Source: Parapedobacter sp. SGR-10 (lineage in GTDB: Bacteria; Bacteroidota; Bacteroidia; Sphingobacteriales; Sphingobacteriaceae). Taken from it: a stretch of DNA of 55,029 bases. Positions 44,482 to 51,890 of this stretch are shown one piece after another. The translations under genes were made by a program, and so were the position numbers. The notes beneath the pieces were generated by a model, which ran no database searches, was not told the DNA's origin, and saw only the letters and a program-made list of their open reading frames with translations. The stretch covers positions 1 to 55,029 of the forward strand of contig NZ_JAAJTJ010000028.1 of the NCBI RefSeq assembly GCF_011030405.1, in the 5' to 3' direction. Position 1 is the stretch's first letter; the number at the start of each line of letters is the position of its first letter.

Positions 44482-44786
44482 AACTTGCTCTGAAAGTCTC
44501 GCCTCAGTGGCAGGAGGATACAGGTGATTCACTGTGCCAAAATACCTGAAGTCCACGCGTTCTAAAAATATCCTGTGTTAATAAACGTCACCTTGAGCGG
44601 AGTCGAAGGGTCTCTTAATAATCAGTATGCTACTGAAATGAGATATTTATTTTCGATGAGCTCCCTGCGGTCGGTTCGACTTCGCTCAACATGGCGGCTT
44701 TTGAGATTCTTCATTATTTGCATTTGGTAGAAATGCCCGGAACATCCAGAAAAACTAAATTGATTAATAATCCGGTGCCATTTTAA
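44482..44786 (+). pseudogene. Sulfatase-like C-terminal remnant, interrupted
   Basis: The frame reads ELALKVSPQWQEDTGDS, then a 2-bp shift restores PKYLKSTRSKNI. A roughly 139-bp insertion follows (44573-44711), then HYLHLVEMPGTSRKTK and a tail ending in PF and TAA (44784-44786). The same order of motifs is intact in the second remnant at 47606-47773. WQ-E-TGDT-P and a final MPG ... INK-GPF are features I associate with C-termini of Bacteroidota S1 sulfatases; this naming is from memory and not a search. The catalytic N-terminal part is missing. A frameshift, an insertion and the lost 5' part show the gene is dead. Confidence 0.6.
44573..44711. repeat. Palindromic repeat inserted in the sulfatase remnant, copy D
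   Basis: This block separates two halves of the remnant and is absent from the homologous remnant at 47606. Inverted ends are TTGAGCGGAGTCGAA (44593-44607) and TTCGACTTCGCTCAA (44675-44689), complementary at 14 of 15 positions. The GTCA-x3-TGAG ... CGAA layout also relates it to copies A and B. Confidence 0.6.
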
Positions 44787-45014
44787 TTTTACACAAAAAA
44801 CGGAGCAAAATCGTATATTCGTTTCAGGAACGCAGATAAAGTATCTATACTTAATTCTAATCCCACAGGCAGCCGTGTCCCTTTTTGTGCTTTCGAAGGA
44901 ACAGCTAAAAATGTGGTCATCATGGGAAATAACTTAAGCAATATTAAAGATATTTATATCAAGACTCCCGAAATAAACGATAGCGATATAAAAACACAAA
45001 ACAATGTTCAATAA
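44787..45014 (+). pseudogene. C-terminal remnant of an unidentified, possibly beta-helix, secreted protein
   Basis: Immediately after the sulfatase stop the frame runs open for about 75 codons without a usable start: KNGAKSYIRFRNADKVSILN, GSRVPFCAFEGTAKNVVIMG, NNLSNIKDIYIKTPEINDSD, stop TAA at 45012-45014. Codon use and composition look like real protein. The N/I/G-rich strands resemble the end of a right-handed beta-helix, such as the protein at 6983-9313, but the match is only in style. It overlaps the region just before the GH88 start. Confidence 0.5.
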
Positions 45015-45036
45015 TCCGTTAAAAGCAAGGGGCAAT

Positions 45037-46281
45037 ATGACGAAAAAGATTATAATGGCACTAGCTTTGAGTTTCATAGCATTTGCTTTTAAAAAAGACG
45101 ACACAAATATCGTAAAAGATAATTTTGAATTTGCCGCCAAGCAATTGACGTATGCCCTGGAAGAAATAACCCTCGCCATTGCCAATGAATCTGATTCCAG
45201 TATTCACGCCAGATCAGAAAAAGGTTGGAGCGAATTGGTCAGTCCCCGTTCTTTGGAACCAGATGGGAGTTTGATCATGGTACCTTCAAAAGATTGGTGC
45301 AGCGGCTTTTTTCCTGGAGAATTGTGGTATATGTATGAATATACCAGAAGCGAGCAATGGAAAAACCTTGCACACAGGCGGACCATAGCCTTGGAGCGTG
45401 AAAAGTATAACGCCACGACACACGACATGGGGTTCAAAATGTACTGTAGCTATGGAAATGCTTATCGCCTCACAGGAGATACCGTATACAGAGACGTGCT
45501 GCTCAAATCAGCAAAGACATTGATCAAACGATTCAACCCGGTAGTCGGTAGTATTCGTTCATGGGATTTTGGCAACAGATACAATTGGAAATTTCCAGTC
45601 ATTATAGACAATATGTTGAATCTGGAATTGCTCTTCTGGGCAACTAAAGAGACGGGAGACTCCACATTTTCCAATATAGCCATCACCCATGCAAATACTA
45701 CGCTGAAGAATCATTTTCGACCAGACTACAGTTCCTATCATGTAGTTGATTACGATCCTAAAACCGGAGAAGTACGCAATAAATATACGCATCAGGGCTA
45801 CAGCAAAGAATCAGCTTGGGCTCGCGGACAAGCTTGGGGACTGTATGGATATATGCTTTGTTATCGTGAAACCGGAAAACAAGAATACTTGGTACAGGCA
45901 CAGAAGATCGCGACATATATTTTTTCACATGCCAATCTGCCGAACGACCTTATCCCCTACTGGGATTATGATGCACCTGAAATTCCAAATGAGCCCAAAG
46001 ATGTATCTGCAGCTACATGCACAGCTTCTGCTTTATATAGCTTGTGTGATTTGGATAAGGAAAATGCACAGAAATACAAAAAATGGGCCGATACCATTCT
46101 GGAAAACTTGACCAGATCATACAGAGCACCATTGCACAGCAACAAAGGTTTTTTGCTGTTGCACAGTACCGGGGCCAAACCTTTCAACTCCGAAGTGGAT
46201 CAACCATTGGTGTATGCCGATTATTATTTTCTGGAGGCGCTATTGAAAAAAGATAAATTGGAAAAGGGGGTTAATTTTTAA
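45037..46281 (+). CDS. GH88 unsaturated glucuronyl hydrolase (PUL2)
   Basis: From the ATG at 45037, which gives a normal signal peptide (MTKKIIMALALSFIAFA), the product has 414 residues; the frame is open to an ATG at 45004 that would precede the signal. Catalytic aspartates are Asp130 (THDMGFKMYC) and Asp191 (VIIDNMLNLELLF), 61 apart as in the Bacillus enzyme (Asp88/Asp149). WCSGFFPGELWYMYEY and KESAWARGQAWGLYGY are further family marks. It is related to the PUL1 GH88 (shared YSSYHVV and DNM-NLELLF blocks) but clearly diverged. It should hydrate unsaturated uronic acid at the end of lyase products. It is the first intact gene after the decayed part of PUL2. Confidence 0.93.
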   Translation: MTKKIIMALALSFIAFAFKKDDTNIVKDNFEFAAKQLTYALEEITLAIANESDSSIHARSEKGWSELVSPRSLEPDGSLIMVPSKDWCSGFFPGELWYMYEYTRSEQWKNLAHRRTIALEREKYNATTHDMGFKMYCSYGNAYRLTGDTVYRDVLLKSAKTLIKRFNPVVGSIRSWDFGNRYNWKFPVIIDNMLNLELLFWATKETGDSTFSNIAITHANTTLKNHFRPDYSSYHVVDYDPKTGEVRNKYTHQGYSKESAWARGQAWGLYGYMLCYRETGKQEYLVQAQKIATYIFSHANLPNDLIPYWDYDAPEIPNEPKDVSAATCTASALYSLCDLDKENAQKYKKWADTILENLTRSYRAPLHSNKGFLLLHSTGAKPFNSEVDQPLVYADYYFLEALLKKDKLEKGVNF

Positions 46282-46325
46282 CACCACATAACAGTATAAA
46301 AATTAGGAGTTGATAACGTAATGAT

Positions 46326-47558
46326 ATGAATAAGTTAAGTTTAGTAATAATAATAGCTTTTGCTGTACTGTTTCGGACGGTTCAGGCAGCAGACATTTCC
46401 ACAGTAAGTCCAAAAGAACAAAGGAAATACATGGTTGAGACCTTAACCAAAATTGCCCATCCCGTACTCTATCATTTAAGTAGGAATGAATTAAAAAAAA
46501 TGATGCCTGTGGAACATAAATCAGCACTTAAAGCAAAAACCAGTTATTTAGAAGCCTTTGGCCGCACATTATCCGGTATTGCTCCATGGCTTGCATTGGG
46601 GGTAGATGATACCGAAGAAGGAAAACAACGAAGGGTATATATAGATTTAGCTATAAAAAGCATACAAAACGCTACGGATATTAATTCTCCAGACTATCTT
46701 GATTTCGGAACCAATCCCCAGACTTTGGTAGACGCAGCATTTTTTTCGGCAGGATTACTTAGAGCTCCTAAACAGTTATGGGAACCTTTGGACGATAAGA
46801 CAAAAAGCAATGTATTGACCGCATTAAAGGCAACCCGTGCTATAAAACCACCGTACAACAATTGGCTATTGTTTAGTGCGATGGTGGAAGCAGCTTTATT
46901 GAAATTTGAAGGGCAATGTGATGAAATGAGGTTAGATTATGCCATTAAACAGCATTTTTTATGGTATAAAGGGGATGGTGTGTATGGAGATGGCCCTGAT
47001 TTCCATTTTGACTACTACAACAGCTATGTCATCCATCCTATGCTCTTGGATGTTTTAAAAACAATGGGAGAAGCAGGAATAAAACAACAAACGGATCTCT
47101 TCAAGATAGCCTTAGCCAGAGCACAAAGATATGCCGCTATACAGGAAATGTTAATTTCTCCAGAAGCAACCTATCCGGCTGTCGGGAGGTCTATCACCTA
47201 TCGTTTTGGCGCATTCCACCTCTTATCTCAAATCGCTCTCATGCAAGCCCTTCCACAAAAAGTATCACCCGAACAAGTAAGATATGCCTTATACAATGTG
47301 GTAAAGAGGCAAGTAGAAATGCCTAACACCTTTGACGAAAATTCATGGTTAAAAATTGGTTTTTCGGGCTATCAGCCTCAATTGGGAGAAGGTTACATTT
47401 CTACAGGTAGCTTATACTTATGTCTTAATGCTTTTTTGATCCTAGGTCTGCCGCCTGATAATCAGCTGTGGCAAGGCAATAATATAGATTGGTCATCACG
47501 TAAAATATGGCATGGCGAACAGGTTATGTTAGATAAGGCTTACAAGGAAAAAAAATAA
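46326..47558 (+). CDS. DUF2264 domain protein
   Basis: The 410-residue secreted protein has a signal peptide (about 1-22) and a DUF2264 helical barrel: LEAFGRTLSGIAPWLALG (about 74-92), DFGTNPQTLVDAAFFSAGLL, PYNNWLLFSAMVEAALL and DGVYGDGPDFHFDYYNSYVIHPML. Members occur in polysaccharide loci and are thought to be (alpha/alpha) toroid glycoside-processing enzymes; I know of no settled reaction. It lies 44 bp after the GH88 gene in the same direction. A decayed sulfatase tail follows within 60 bp of its stop. Confidence 0.82.
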   Translation: MNKLSLVIIIAFAVLFRTVQAADISTVSPKEQRKYMVETLTKIAHPVLYHLSRNELKKMMPVEHKSALKAKTSYLEAFGRTLSGIAPWLALGVDDTEEGKQRRVYIDLAIKSIQNATDINSPDYLDFGTNPQTLVDAAFFSAGLLRAPKQLWEPLDDKTKSNVLTALKATRAIKPPYNNWLLFSAMVEAALLKFEGQCDEMRLDYAIKQHFLWYKGDGVYGDGPDFHFDYYNSYVIHPMLLDVLKTMGEAGIKQQTDLFKIALARAQRYAAIQEMLISPEATYPAVGRSITYRFGAFHLLSQIALMQALPQKVSPEQVRYALYNVVKRQVEMPNTFDENSWLKIGFSGYQPQLGEGYISTGSLYLCLNAFLILGLPPDNQLWQGNNIDWSSRKIWHGEQVMLDKAYKEKK

Positions 47559-47559
47559 T

Positions 47560-47773
47560 ATTCCATTTGGACCACAGGCTGTCCAATATGAAAATCCATC
47601 ATTGACCAATAGCCTTGAAAGTCCTGCATCAATGGCAGGAAGAAACAGGTGATACTGTACCAAAATACCTAAAGCCCAACCGTTCTAAAAAGAATGTGGA
47701 CTATCTGCATTTGGTAGAAATGCCTGGGGAATCTAAAAATACAAAAATGATCAATAAATCGGGCCCTTTTTAG
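47560..47773 (+). pseudogene. Second sulfatase-like C-terminal remnant
   Basis: A frame of 55 codons ending at a TAG (47771-47773) reads ALKVLHQWQEETGDTVPKYL, then KPNRSKKNVDYLHLVEMPGE and SKNTKMINKSGPF. Upstream, in another frame, is QYENPSLTNSLE, so a frameshift near 47610 probably joins the two. It is the better preserved relative of the remnant at 44482-44786. There is no start codon and no catalytic domain. The 5' part seems to have been lost between the DUF2264 stop and this point. The sulfatase naming rests on the tail motif only. Confidence 0.6.
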
Positions 47774-47847
47774 TCAACATAGGGTTATCAACAAAAAGGC
47801 CACGATTAGAAACTATATTAGTAGACAATTAATACAAAATTACCATT

Positions 47848-48819
47848 ATGAAAAAAAGCAATATCATCCTCATATTACTGTTGAGCTTTCCGGTTTTTAT
47901 TTTTGCCCAAAAAAACCGCTACGGCATGAAAATAAAGCAAATGGAAGATAGTTGTACATTAGAACGCTACCGAGAACTATCCAAGCTTGTTGACTTGTCC
48001 GCACTTCCCGATCTGTGCATACGCTATAAATATGTGCCTAATAAGATCAAATCACAGGATTATGAAGCCTGTACTACCGAAAGCTATGTTTTTAAAGATT
48101 ACGGAACCCGTCAGCTGAAAATGGAAGTCGATATTCCCAAAGAAGGAAAAGGTCCCTTCCCATTTATTATTTACGTACATGGAGGTGGATGGGCAGGAGG
48201 CAATCTATCGGGTTATATCAACCAGTCTAAGTACCTGGCCACAAGAGGTATCGCCGGAGTGAGGATTTCATACACCTTAAGAAATCAGGGAGGGCATTTC
48301 GATCAAGGGATGCAGGAGCTGAACGAAGCTCTTGAGTTTGTCAAACAACATGCAAAGGAATGGAACCTGGATCTGACGCGCATCGGATATGCAGGAGGTT
48401 CGGCAGGTGCTCCTCTAGCATCACTCGCGGCCATGAAAAATGGTGCCAAGCTATTTATAGGCATCAACGGGATATACGATTTTACGGATGAGAATAGAGG
48501 GAGCTTTCCGGGCAAAAGCAATTCTTATTTAAGAGACCATACCACGAAAGAAAAATTGCAGGAAATATCCGCATACTATAATATCCCCAAGAAAAATATT
48601 CCGGCAGTCATTACATTTCATGGTACAGCAGATCCTACCATACCCTATCAACAATCAGTAAACTTGGTCGAAGCCGTAAAAAAAGCAGGTGGCATAGCCG
48701 AAGCAAAGATATATCCCAACTACACACATTCCTTTTCTGCTAAATCCAGTTCCGACAAATTTGAGGAAGTAGTGATAGCAATATACGAATTTGCAAGCAA
48801 CGTCTTTCAGAAAAAGTAA
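47848..48819 (+). CDS. Secreted alpha/beta hydrolase (BD-FAE/carboxylesterase-like)
   Basis: The 323-residue product has a signal peptide (about 1-20, FIFAQ). The hydrolase fold has the oxyanion motif IYVHGGGWAGGN (about 109-120), the nucleophile elbow GGSAGAPLAS (about 184-193), an Asp in FHGTADPTIPY (about 258) and a His in YPNYTHSFSAKSS (about 295). It is in the same group as the esterase at 10927. Likely it removes acyl groups from the glycan or from oligosaccharides in the periplasm. It lies 15 bp before the alginate-lyase-family gene. Confidence 0.82.
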   Translation: MKKSNIILILLLSFPVFIFAQKNRYGMKIKQMEDSCTLERYRELSKLVDLSALPDLCIRYKYVPNKIKSQDYEACTTESYVFKDYGTRQLKMEVDIPKEGKGPFPFIIYVHGGGWAGGNLSGYINQSKYLATRGIAGVRISYTLRNQGGHFDQGMQELNEALEFVKQHAKEWNLDLTRIGYAGGSAGAPLASLAAMKNGAKLFIGINGIYDFTDENRGSFPGKSNSYLRDHTTKEKLQEISAYYNIPKKNIPAVITFHGTADPTIPYQQSVNLVEAVKKAGGIAEAKIYPNYTHSFSAKSSSDKFEEVVIAIYEFASNVFQKK

Positions 48820-48834
48820 TATATACACGAAATT

Positions 48835-49950
48835 ATGATGTTATATAAAAAGGCAATTATGATTGCCATCGTCGCTGTCACACCCATCCTTGTCCAAGCA
48901 CAGACAAGCAGCAAATCAAATGCAGAAAAACCACGTTTTGTACACCCTGGTATCATCGGAAATACCTCGATGCTGGATGCCATACAAAAAGAAGTGGATG
49001 CCGGAAAGACAGACCGCATAAAAGCTTACCAACAAGTTCTCGATTTTATAGAAAATAATCCGATACAAAGAGAATTTCCCGAAATCGTAATGGCCAAAGG
49101 CTCTGGCAGTACCCCCACAGAGGCACATATCCGAAGGGATGCCATCCTCGCCTATGCTTATGCCTTAAAGTGGGCGAGAACTGGCAAAACCGAAGACGCG
49201 GCAAAGGCTATAGAAATCTTGAACGGCTGGGCTTCCAATTTTCAAAAATATGAACCGGTGGAAGGCACATCAAAACAACAGAGCCAACTGGAAGCAGCTT
49301 GGGTAGCCCCTAGTTTTGTTGCGGCGGCCGAAATTATAAGGCATTACAAAGTGAATGGAAAATCAGCGGATTGGTTATCTGCCGACAGGGCTGTTTTTAA
49401 CAAATTTGTACAAAACCTAAAAGACAATTACATCAATGCTATGGTTAAATCTATAAATAATAACCGTAGACGCAATAACTGGGGAGTATCTGCCGGATAT
49501 GCGAAGATGGCCATCGGAGTTTATCTCGGAAGCAAAAATGTCTATGAAGATGGAAAAAGAATCATCCTTGAGCTATTGCCACATATTATCCAGCCGGATG
49601 GAGAAATACTAGAGTTCTGTTCAAGGGACTGCCATCACCCCCAATACTCCATGTGCGGATTGACATTGGCCGCAGAAATAGCAAAAAACCAAGGCGACAG
49701 TTCTATTTACGAAGCCATATCCGCAAGATTAAAAACAGGATGGGAATGGATGGGCACCGCTTACAACGGACAGGCTGATTGTAGAAATTGTGCCAAAGCA
49801 AGACTGTTTTCAGCAATCGAAGTAGCCAACAGCCACTATAAATCTGATATTATACAAAATCTGATAGCAAAGAAAAGTCCGTTTAGCGTGAACAAAAGCC
49901 ATACTTTTCTAGACTTTTTCACTTATACACACCATTCTATTCCTAAATAA
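48835..49950 (+). CDS. Alginate_lyase superfamily protein (PF05426-like polysaccharide lyase)
   Basis: The 371-residue secreted product has a signal peptide (about 1-22, LVQAQTSSK) and an alpha/alpha toroid typical of the alginate lyase domain. Marks are RFVHPGIIGNTSMLDAIQKEV, DAILAYAYALKWARTG, the helix AKAIEILNGWASNFQ, NNRRRNNWGVSAGYAKMAIG and QPDGEILEFCSRDCHHPQYSM, the last with paired His likely near the active site. The family includes alginate (PL5) and glucuronan-type (PL38) lyases, so cleavage of a uronic-acid glycan is expected but the exact family is open. It is the last gene of PUL2. Confidence 0.75.
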   Translation: MMLYKKAIMIAIVAVTPILVQAQTSSKSNAEKPRFVHPGIIGNTSMLDAIQKEVDAGKTDRIKAYQQVLDFIENNPIQREFPEIVMAKGSGSTPTEAHIRRDAILAYAYALKWARTGKTEDAAKAIEILNGWASNFQKYEPVEGTSKQQSQLEAAWVAPSFVAAAEIIRHYKVNGKSADWLSADRAVFNKFVQNLKDNYINAMVKSINNNRRRNNWGVSAGYAKMAIGVYLGSKNVYEDGKRIILELLPHIIQPDGEILEFCSRDCHHPQYSMCGLTLAAEIAKNQGDSSIYEAISARLKTGWEWMGTAYNGQADCRNCAKARLFSAIEVANSHYKSDIIQNLIAKKSPFSVNKSHTFLDFFTYTHHSIPK

Positions 49951-49978
49951 AGAAAATATTATTGATTAAACATTGCCA

Positions 49979-50009
49979 TTTGCGATCCTCACAGATAAAC
50001 GTATTTTTG
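49979..50009 (+). promoter_or_regulatory. Promoter of rnhA
   Basis: TTTG (49979-49982), 19 bp, TATTTTTG (50002-50009). The ATG at 50015 follows after only 5 nt, so transcription would begin at or within a few bases of the start codon, giving a leaderless or nearly leaderless mRNA. Confidence 0.6.
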
Positions 50010-50014
50010 TTTCG

Positions 50015-50521
50015 ATGATAGAACTTTATACAGACGGAGCTTCCAGTGGCAATCCCGGTCCGGGAGGTTACGGCACCATTCTCCGTACCATATATCAAGG
50101 TAGTAATCCCGAATTCAAAGGCAAGCTAATCGAAAAAGAGTTTTCAGGTGGGTACCGCAAGACGACAAATAACCGTATGGAGCTGATGGCCGTCATTGTT
50201 GGGCTTGAAGCCCTCAAAAACAGCAAACAGCGAGTTACTGTCTACTCAGATTCAAAGTATATTATCGACGCCATTGACAAAAAATGGGTGTACGGATGGA
50301 TGCAGAAGGGGTTTAAAGGAAAAAAGAACAAAGACCTTTGGCTCCGACTCATGCAGTCCTACAAACTGCACGACATCAGACTAGTATGGGTCAAAGGACA
50401 TGCCGGACATCCACTGAACGAACGCTGTGACCAGCTAGCTGTAGCTGCTTCCAAAGACAAAGCCAATTGGAAAATCGATAGTGTATTTGAGATGGAAGAG
50501 CAACAGGGATTAAACATTTAA
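50015..50521 (+). CDS. rnhA: Ribonuclease HI
   Basis: From the ATG at 50015 the product has 168 residues and begins directly at the first strand (MIELYTDGASSGNPGPGGYG). The catalytic carboxylates are Asp7, Glu56 (NNRMELMAV), Asp79 (VYSDSKYIIDAI) and Asp139 (NERCDQLAV), and the basic protrusion WVYGWMQKGFKGKKNKDLW is present. It degrades the RNA strand of RNA-DNA hybrids in the cytosol. An open frame from a TTG at 49973 exists but would place the promoter inside the gene and adds nothing conserved. Its stop is 15 bp before the DNA glycosylase gene, suggesting an operon. Confidence 0.95.
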   Translation: MIELYTDGASSGNPGPGGYGTILRTIYQGSNPEFKGKLIEKEFSGGYRKTTNNRMELMAVIVGLEALKNSKQRVTVYSDSKYIIDAIDKKWVYGWMQKGFKGKKNKDLWLRLMQSYKLHDIRLVWVKGHAGHPLNERCDQLAVAASKDKANWKIDSVFEMEEQQGLNI

Positions 50522-50535
50522 CAAGGCTATAGATC

Positions 50536-51015
50536 ATGCTAAAGCAATCCTTTTCCCCTATTCTTCCACAAAGCCCCTGTATACTCATTCTAGGATCACT
50601 TCCGGGCGATCTTTCCATTGCTGCGCACCAATACTATGCGCATCCCCAAAACAGGTTTTGGAAAATCCTTTTCCATCTGTTTGACGAACCTTTCTCCATC
50701 GATTACCAAAACAGGAAAGATCTGCTTCTCAAAAACCATATCGCCCTGTGGGATGTCTGTGGCAGTGCAACCCGAAAAGGTAGCATGGATGTAGATATCA
50801 AAGAAGTGTCTCCCAACGGTATTCTTCAACTGTTGGTCGAATATCCAACTATACAACGTGTATTTTTCAACGGTCAAAAAGCCGCCCATCTGTTTGACAG
50901 ACATTTCGAAAGAACTCCGGAGATCCTATTCCAAACCCTGCCCAGCACTAGCCCAGCCAATGCACAATATAGCTTTGAAAGGTTATTGGAAGAATGGAAA
51001 GTAGTGGTATATTAG
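50536..51015 (+). CDS. DNA-deoxyinosine (hypoxanthine) glycosylase, uracil-DNA glycosylase superfamily
   Basis: The 159-residue product fits the small HDG (UDG family 6) group: LILGSLPGDLSIAAHQYYAH near residues 18-37 with the following NRFW, then ALWDVCGSATRKGSMD (about 75-90) and the C-terminal loop LPSTSPANA (about 135-143). Such enzymes remove deaminated adenine (hypoxanthine), and sometimes uracil, from DNA in base-excision repair. It lies in the RNase HI operon, a sensible pairing of nucleic-acid quality functions. Confidence 0.85.
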   Translation: MLKQSFSPILPQSPCILILGSLPGDLSIAAHQYYAHPQNRFWKILFHLFDEPFSIDYQNRKDLLLKNHIALWDVCGSATRKGSMDVDIKEVSPNGILQLLVEYPTIQRVFFNGQKAAHLFDRHFERTPEILFQTLPSTSPANAQYSFERLLEEWKVVVY

Positions 51016-51101
51016 AATTTTTGTATATTTCCTCTATAAAAAGAGCCTTCAAAGGCAGAGGAGAATTACATAAATCCATTTTATATACGGTCGCAATTAT
51101 A

Positions 51102-51132
51102 TTGCATATAAAAATGAATTTATGTAAGTTTG
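51102..51132 (+). promoter_or_regulatory. Promoter of the toxin-antitoxin pair
   Basis: TTG (51102-51104), 20 bp, TAAGTTTG (51125-51132), 20 bp before the antitoxin ATG. A small inverted repeat TAACG/CGTTA lies between it and the ATG and may be the autoregulatory operator. Confidence 0.5.
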
Positions 51133-51152
51133 AGTAACGAAATAAAAACGTT

Positions 51153-51389
51153 ATGGATATTCAATCAAGAAAAATAGAATTTGTACAAGAGTTTTTAAAA
51201 CTTCAAAATGAGGAACTATTAACTCGTTTGGAAAAGCTATTACATTCTGGCAAGTCACAAAAAAACAGCTTCCAACCCATGACTATTGCAGAATTCAATG
51301 AACGAATCGACAAGTCCATGGAAGATTCAAAAAACGAAAGATTAATAACCTCAAGTGACTTGATTGCAGAAATTGAAAAATGGGATTAA
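51153..51389 (+). CDS. Antitoxin-like small protein (type II toxin-antitoxin)
   Basis: The 78-residue acidic/helical protein begins MDIQSRKIEFVQEFLKLQNEE and ends ITSSDLIAEIEKWD. MTIAEFNERIDKSMEDSKN in the middle is a segment often seen in RelB-type antitoxins of Bacteroidota that neutralise through a flexible C-terminus. It overlaps the toxin start by 10 bp, the usual arrangement. It probably binds the toxin and its own promoter. Confidence 0.75.
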   Translation: MDIQSRKIEFVQEFLKLQNEELLTRLEKLLHSGKSQKNSFQPMTIAEFNERIDKSMEDSKNERLITSSDLIAEIEKWD

Positions 51390-51697
51390 TAATATATTGG
51401 ACTGATTTTGCAAAAAAAGAACTAAAAAACATCTTTGATTATCACAAAGAAAAAGTAAGTCTGAAAATAGCGAAACAGATTGCCAAACAAGTTGTAGAAA
51501 AAGCAAATTGTCTAAGCAGTTTTCCTGAAATCGGGCCGATCGAACAACTGTTAAAAGAAAGACCTCAGAATTTCAGACATATTGTAAGTACAAATTACAA
51601 AATTGTTTACTGGATAAACAACGATAAAAATAGGGTTGAAATCGTCGATATTTTTGACACACGGCAAAACCCAGAGAAAATAACGAGAAAAAAATAA
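51380..51697 (+). CDS. RelE/ParE family toxin
   Basis: The 105-residue product has the RelE/ParE fold: IIYWTDFAKKELKNIFDYHK at the N-terminus, a central helix and FPEIGPIEQLLKERPQNFRH, then the strands IVSTNYKIVYWINNDKNRVEIVDIF split over residues 73-97, ending FDTRQNPEKI. FRHIVSTNYKIVYWI is the clearest family mark. Whether it cleaves mRNA on the ribosome (RelE) or poisons gyrase (ParE) cannot be told; the longer second helix leans to ParE. It overlaps the antitoxin gene. Confidence 0.88.
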   Translation: MGLIIYWTDFAKKELKNIFDYHKEKVSLKIAKQIAKQVVEKANCLSSFPEIGPIEQLLKERPQNFRHIVSTNYKIVYWINNDKNRVEIVDIFDTRQNPEKITRKK

Positions 51698-51850
51698 CAG
51701 TACTATTCCATAATATCTAACAGCTTTTGAAATCTTTCAGGACTTTAGCAATAAGCAACCTATCTATAATAGCTGCCAAAACTTTCCTCAAAACAATGTA
51801 GAAATATATTCCGTATGACGGAACAAAAAGCTACGGATCCGAGAAAAAAC

Positions 51851-51883
51851 TTTCGCTATAATCATTCGGTTTGATTATTTTTG
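51851..51883 (+). promoter_or_regulatory. Promoter of purM
   Basis: TATTTTTG (51876-51883) is a perfect -7 box ending 7 nt before the purM ATG at 51891. A weak -33 (TTTC, 51851-51854) lies 21 bp upstream. A nearly leaderless transcript is predicted. Confidence 0.5.
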
Positions 51884-51890
51884 TGGCAAG

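Noticed and set aside
48835..49950. Heparinase II/III identity for the last PUL2 enzyme
   Set aside because: The toroid motifs fit the alginate lyase domain, and there is no C-terminal heparinase beta-sandwich at 371 residues.
49973..50014. TTG-start extension of RNase HI
   Set aside because: It would place a consensus promoter inside the gene and adds no conserved sequence.
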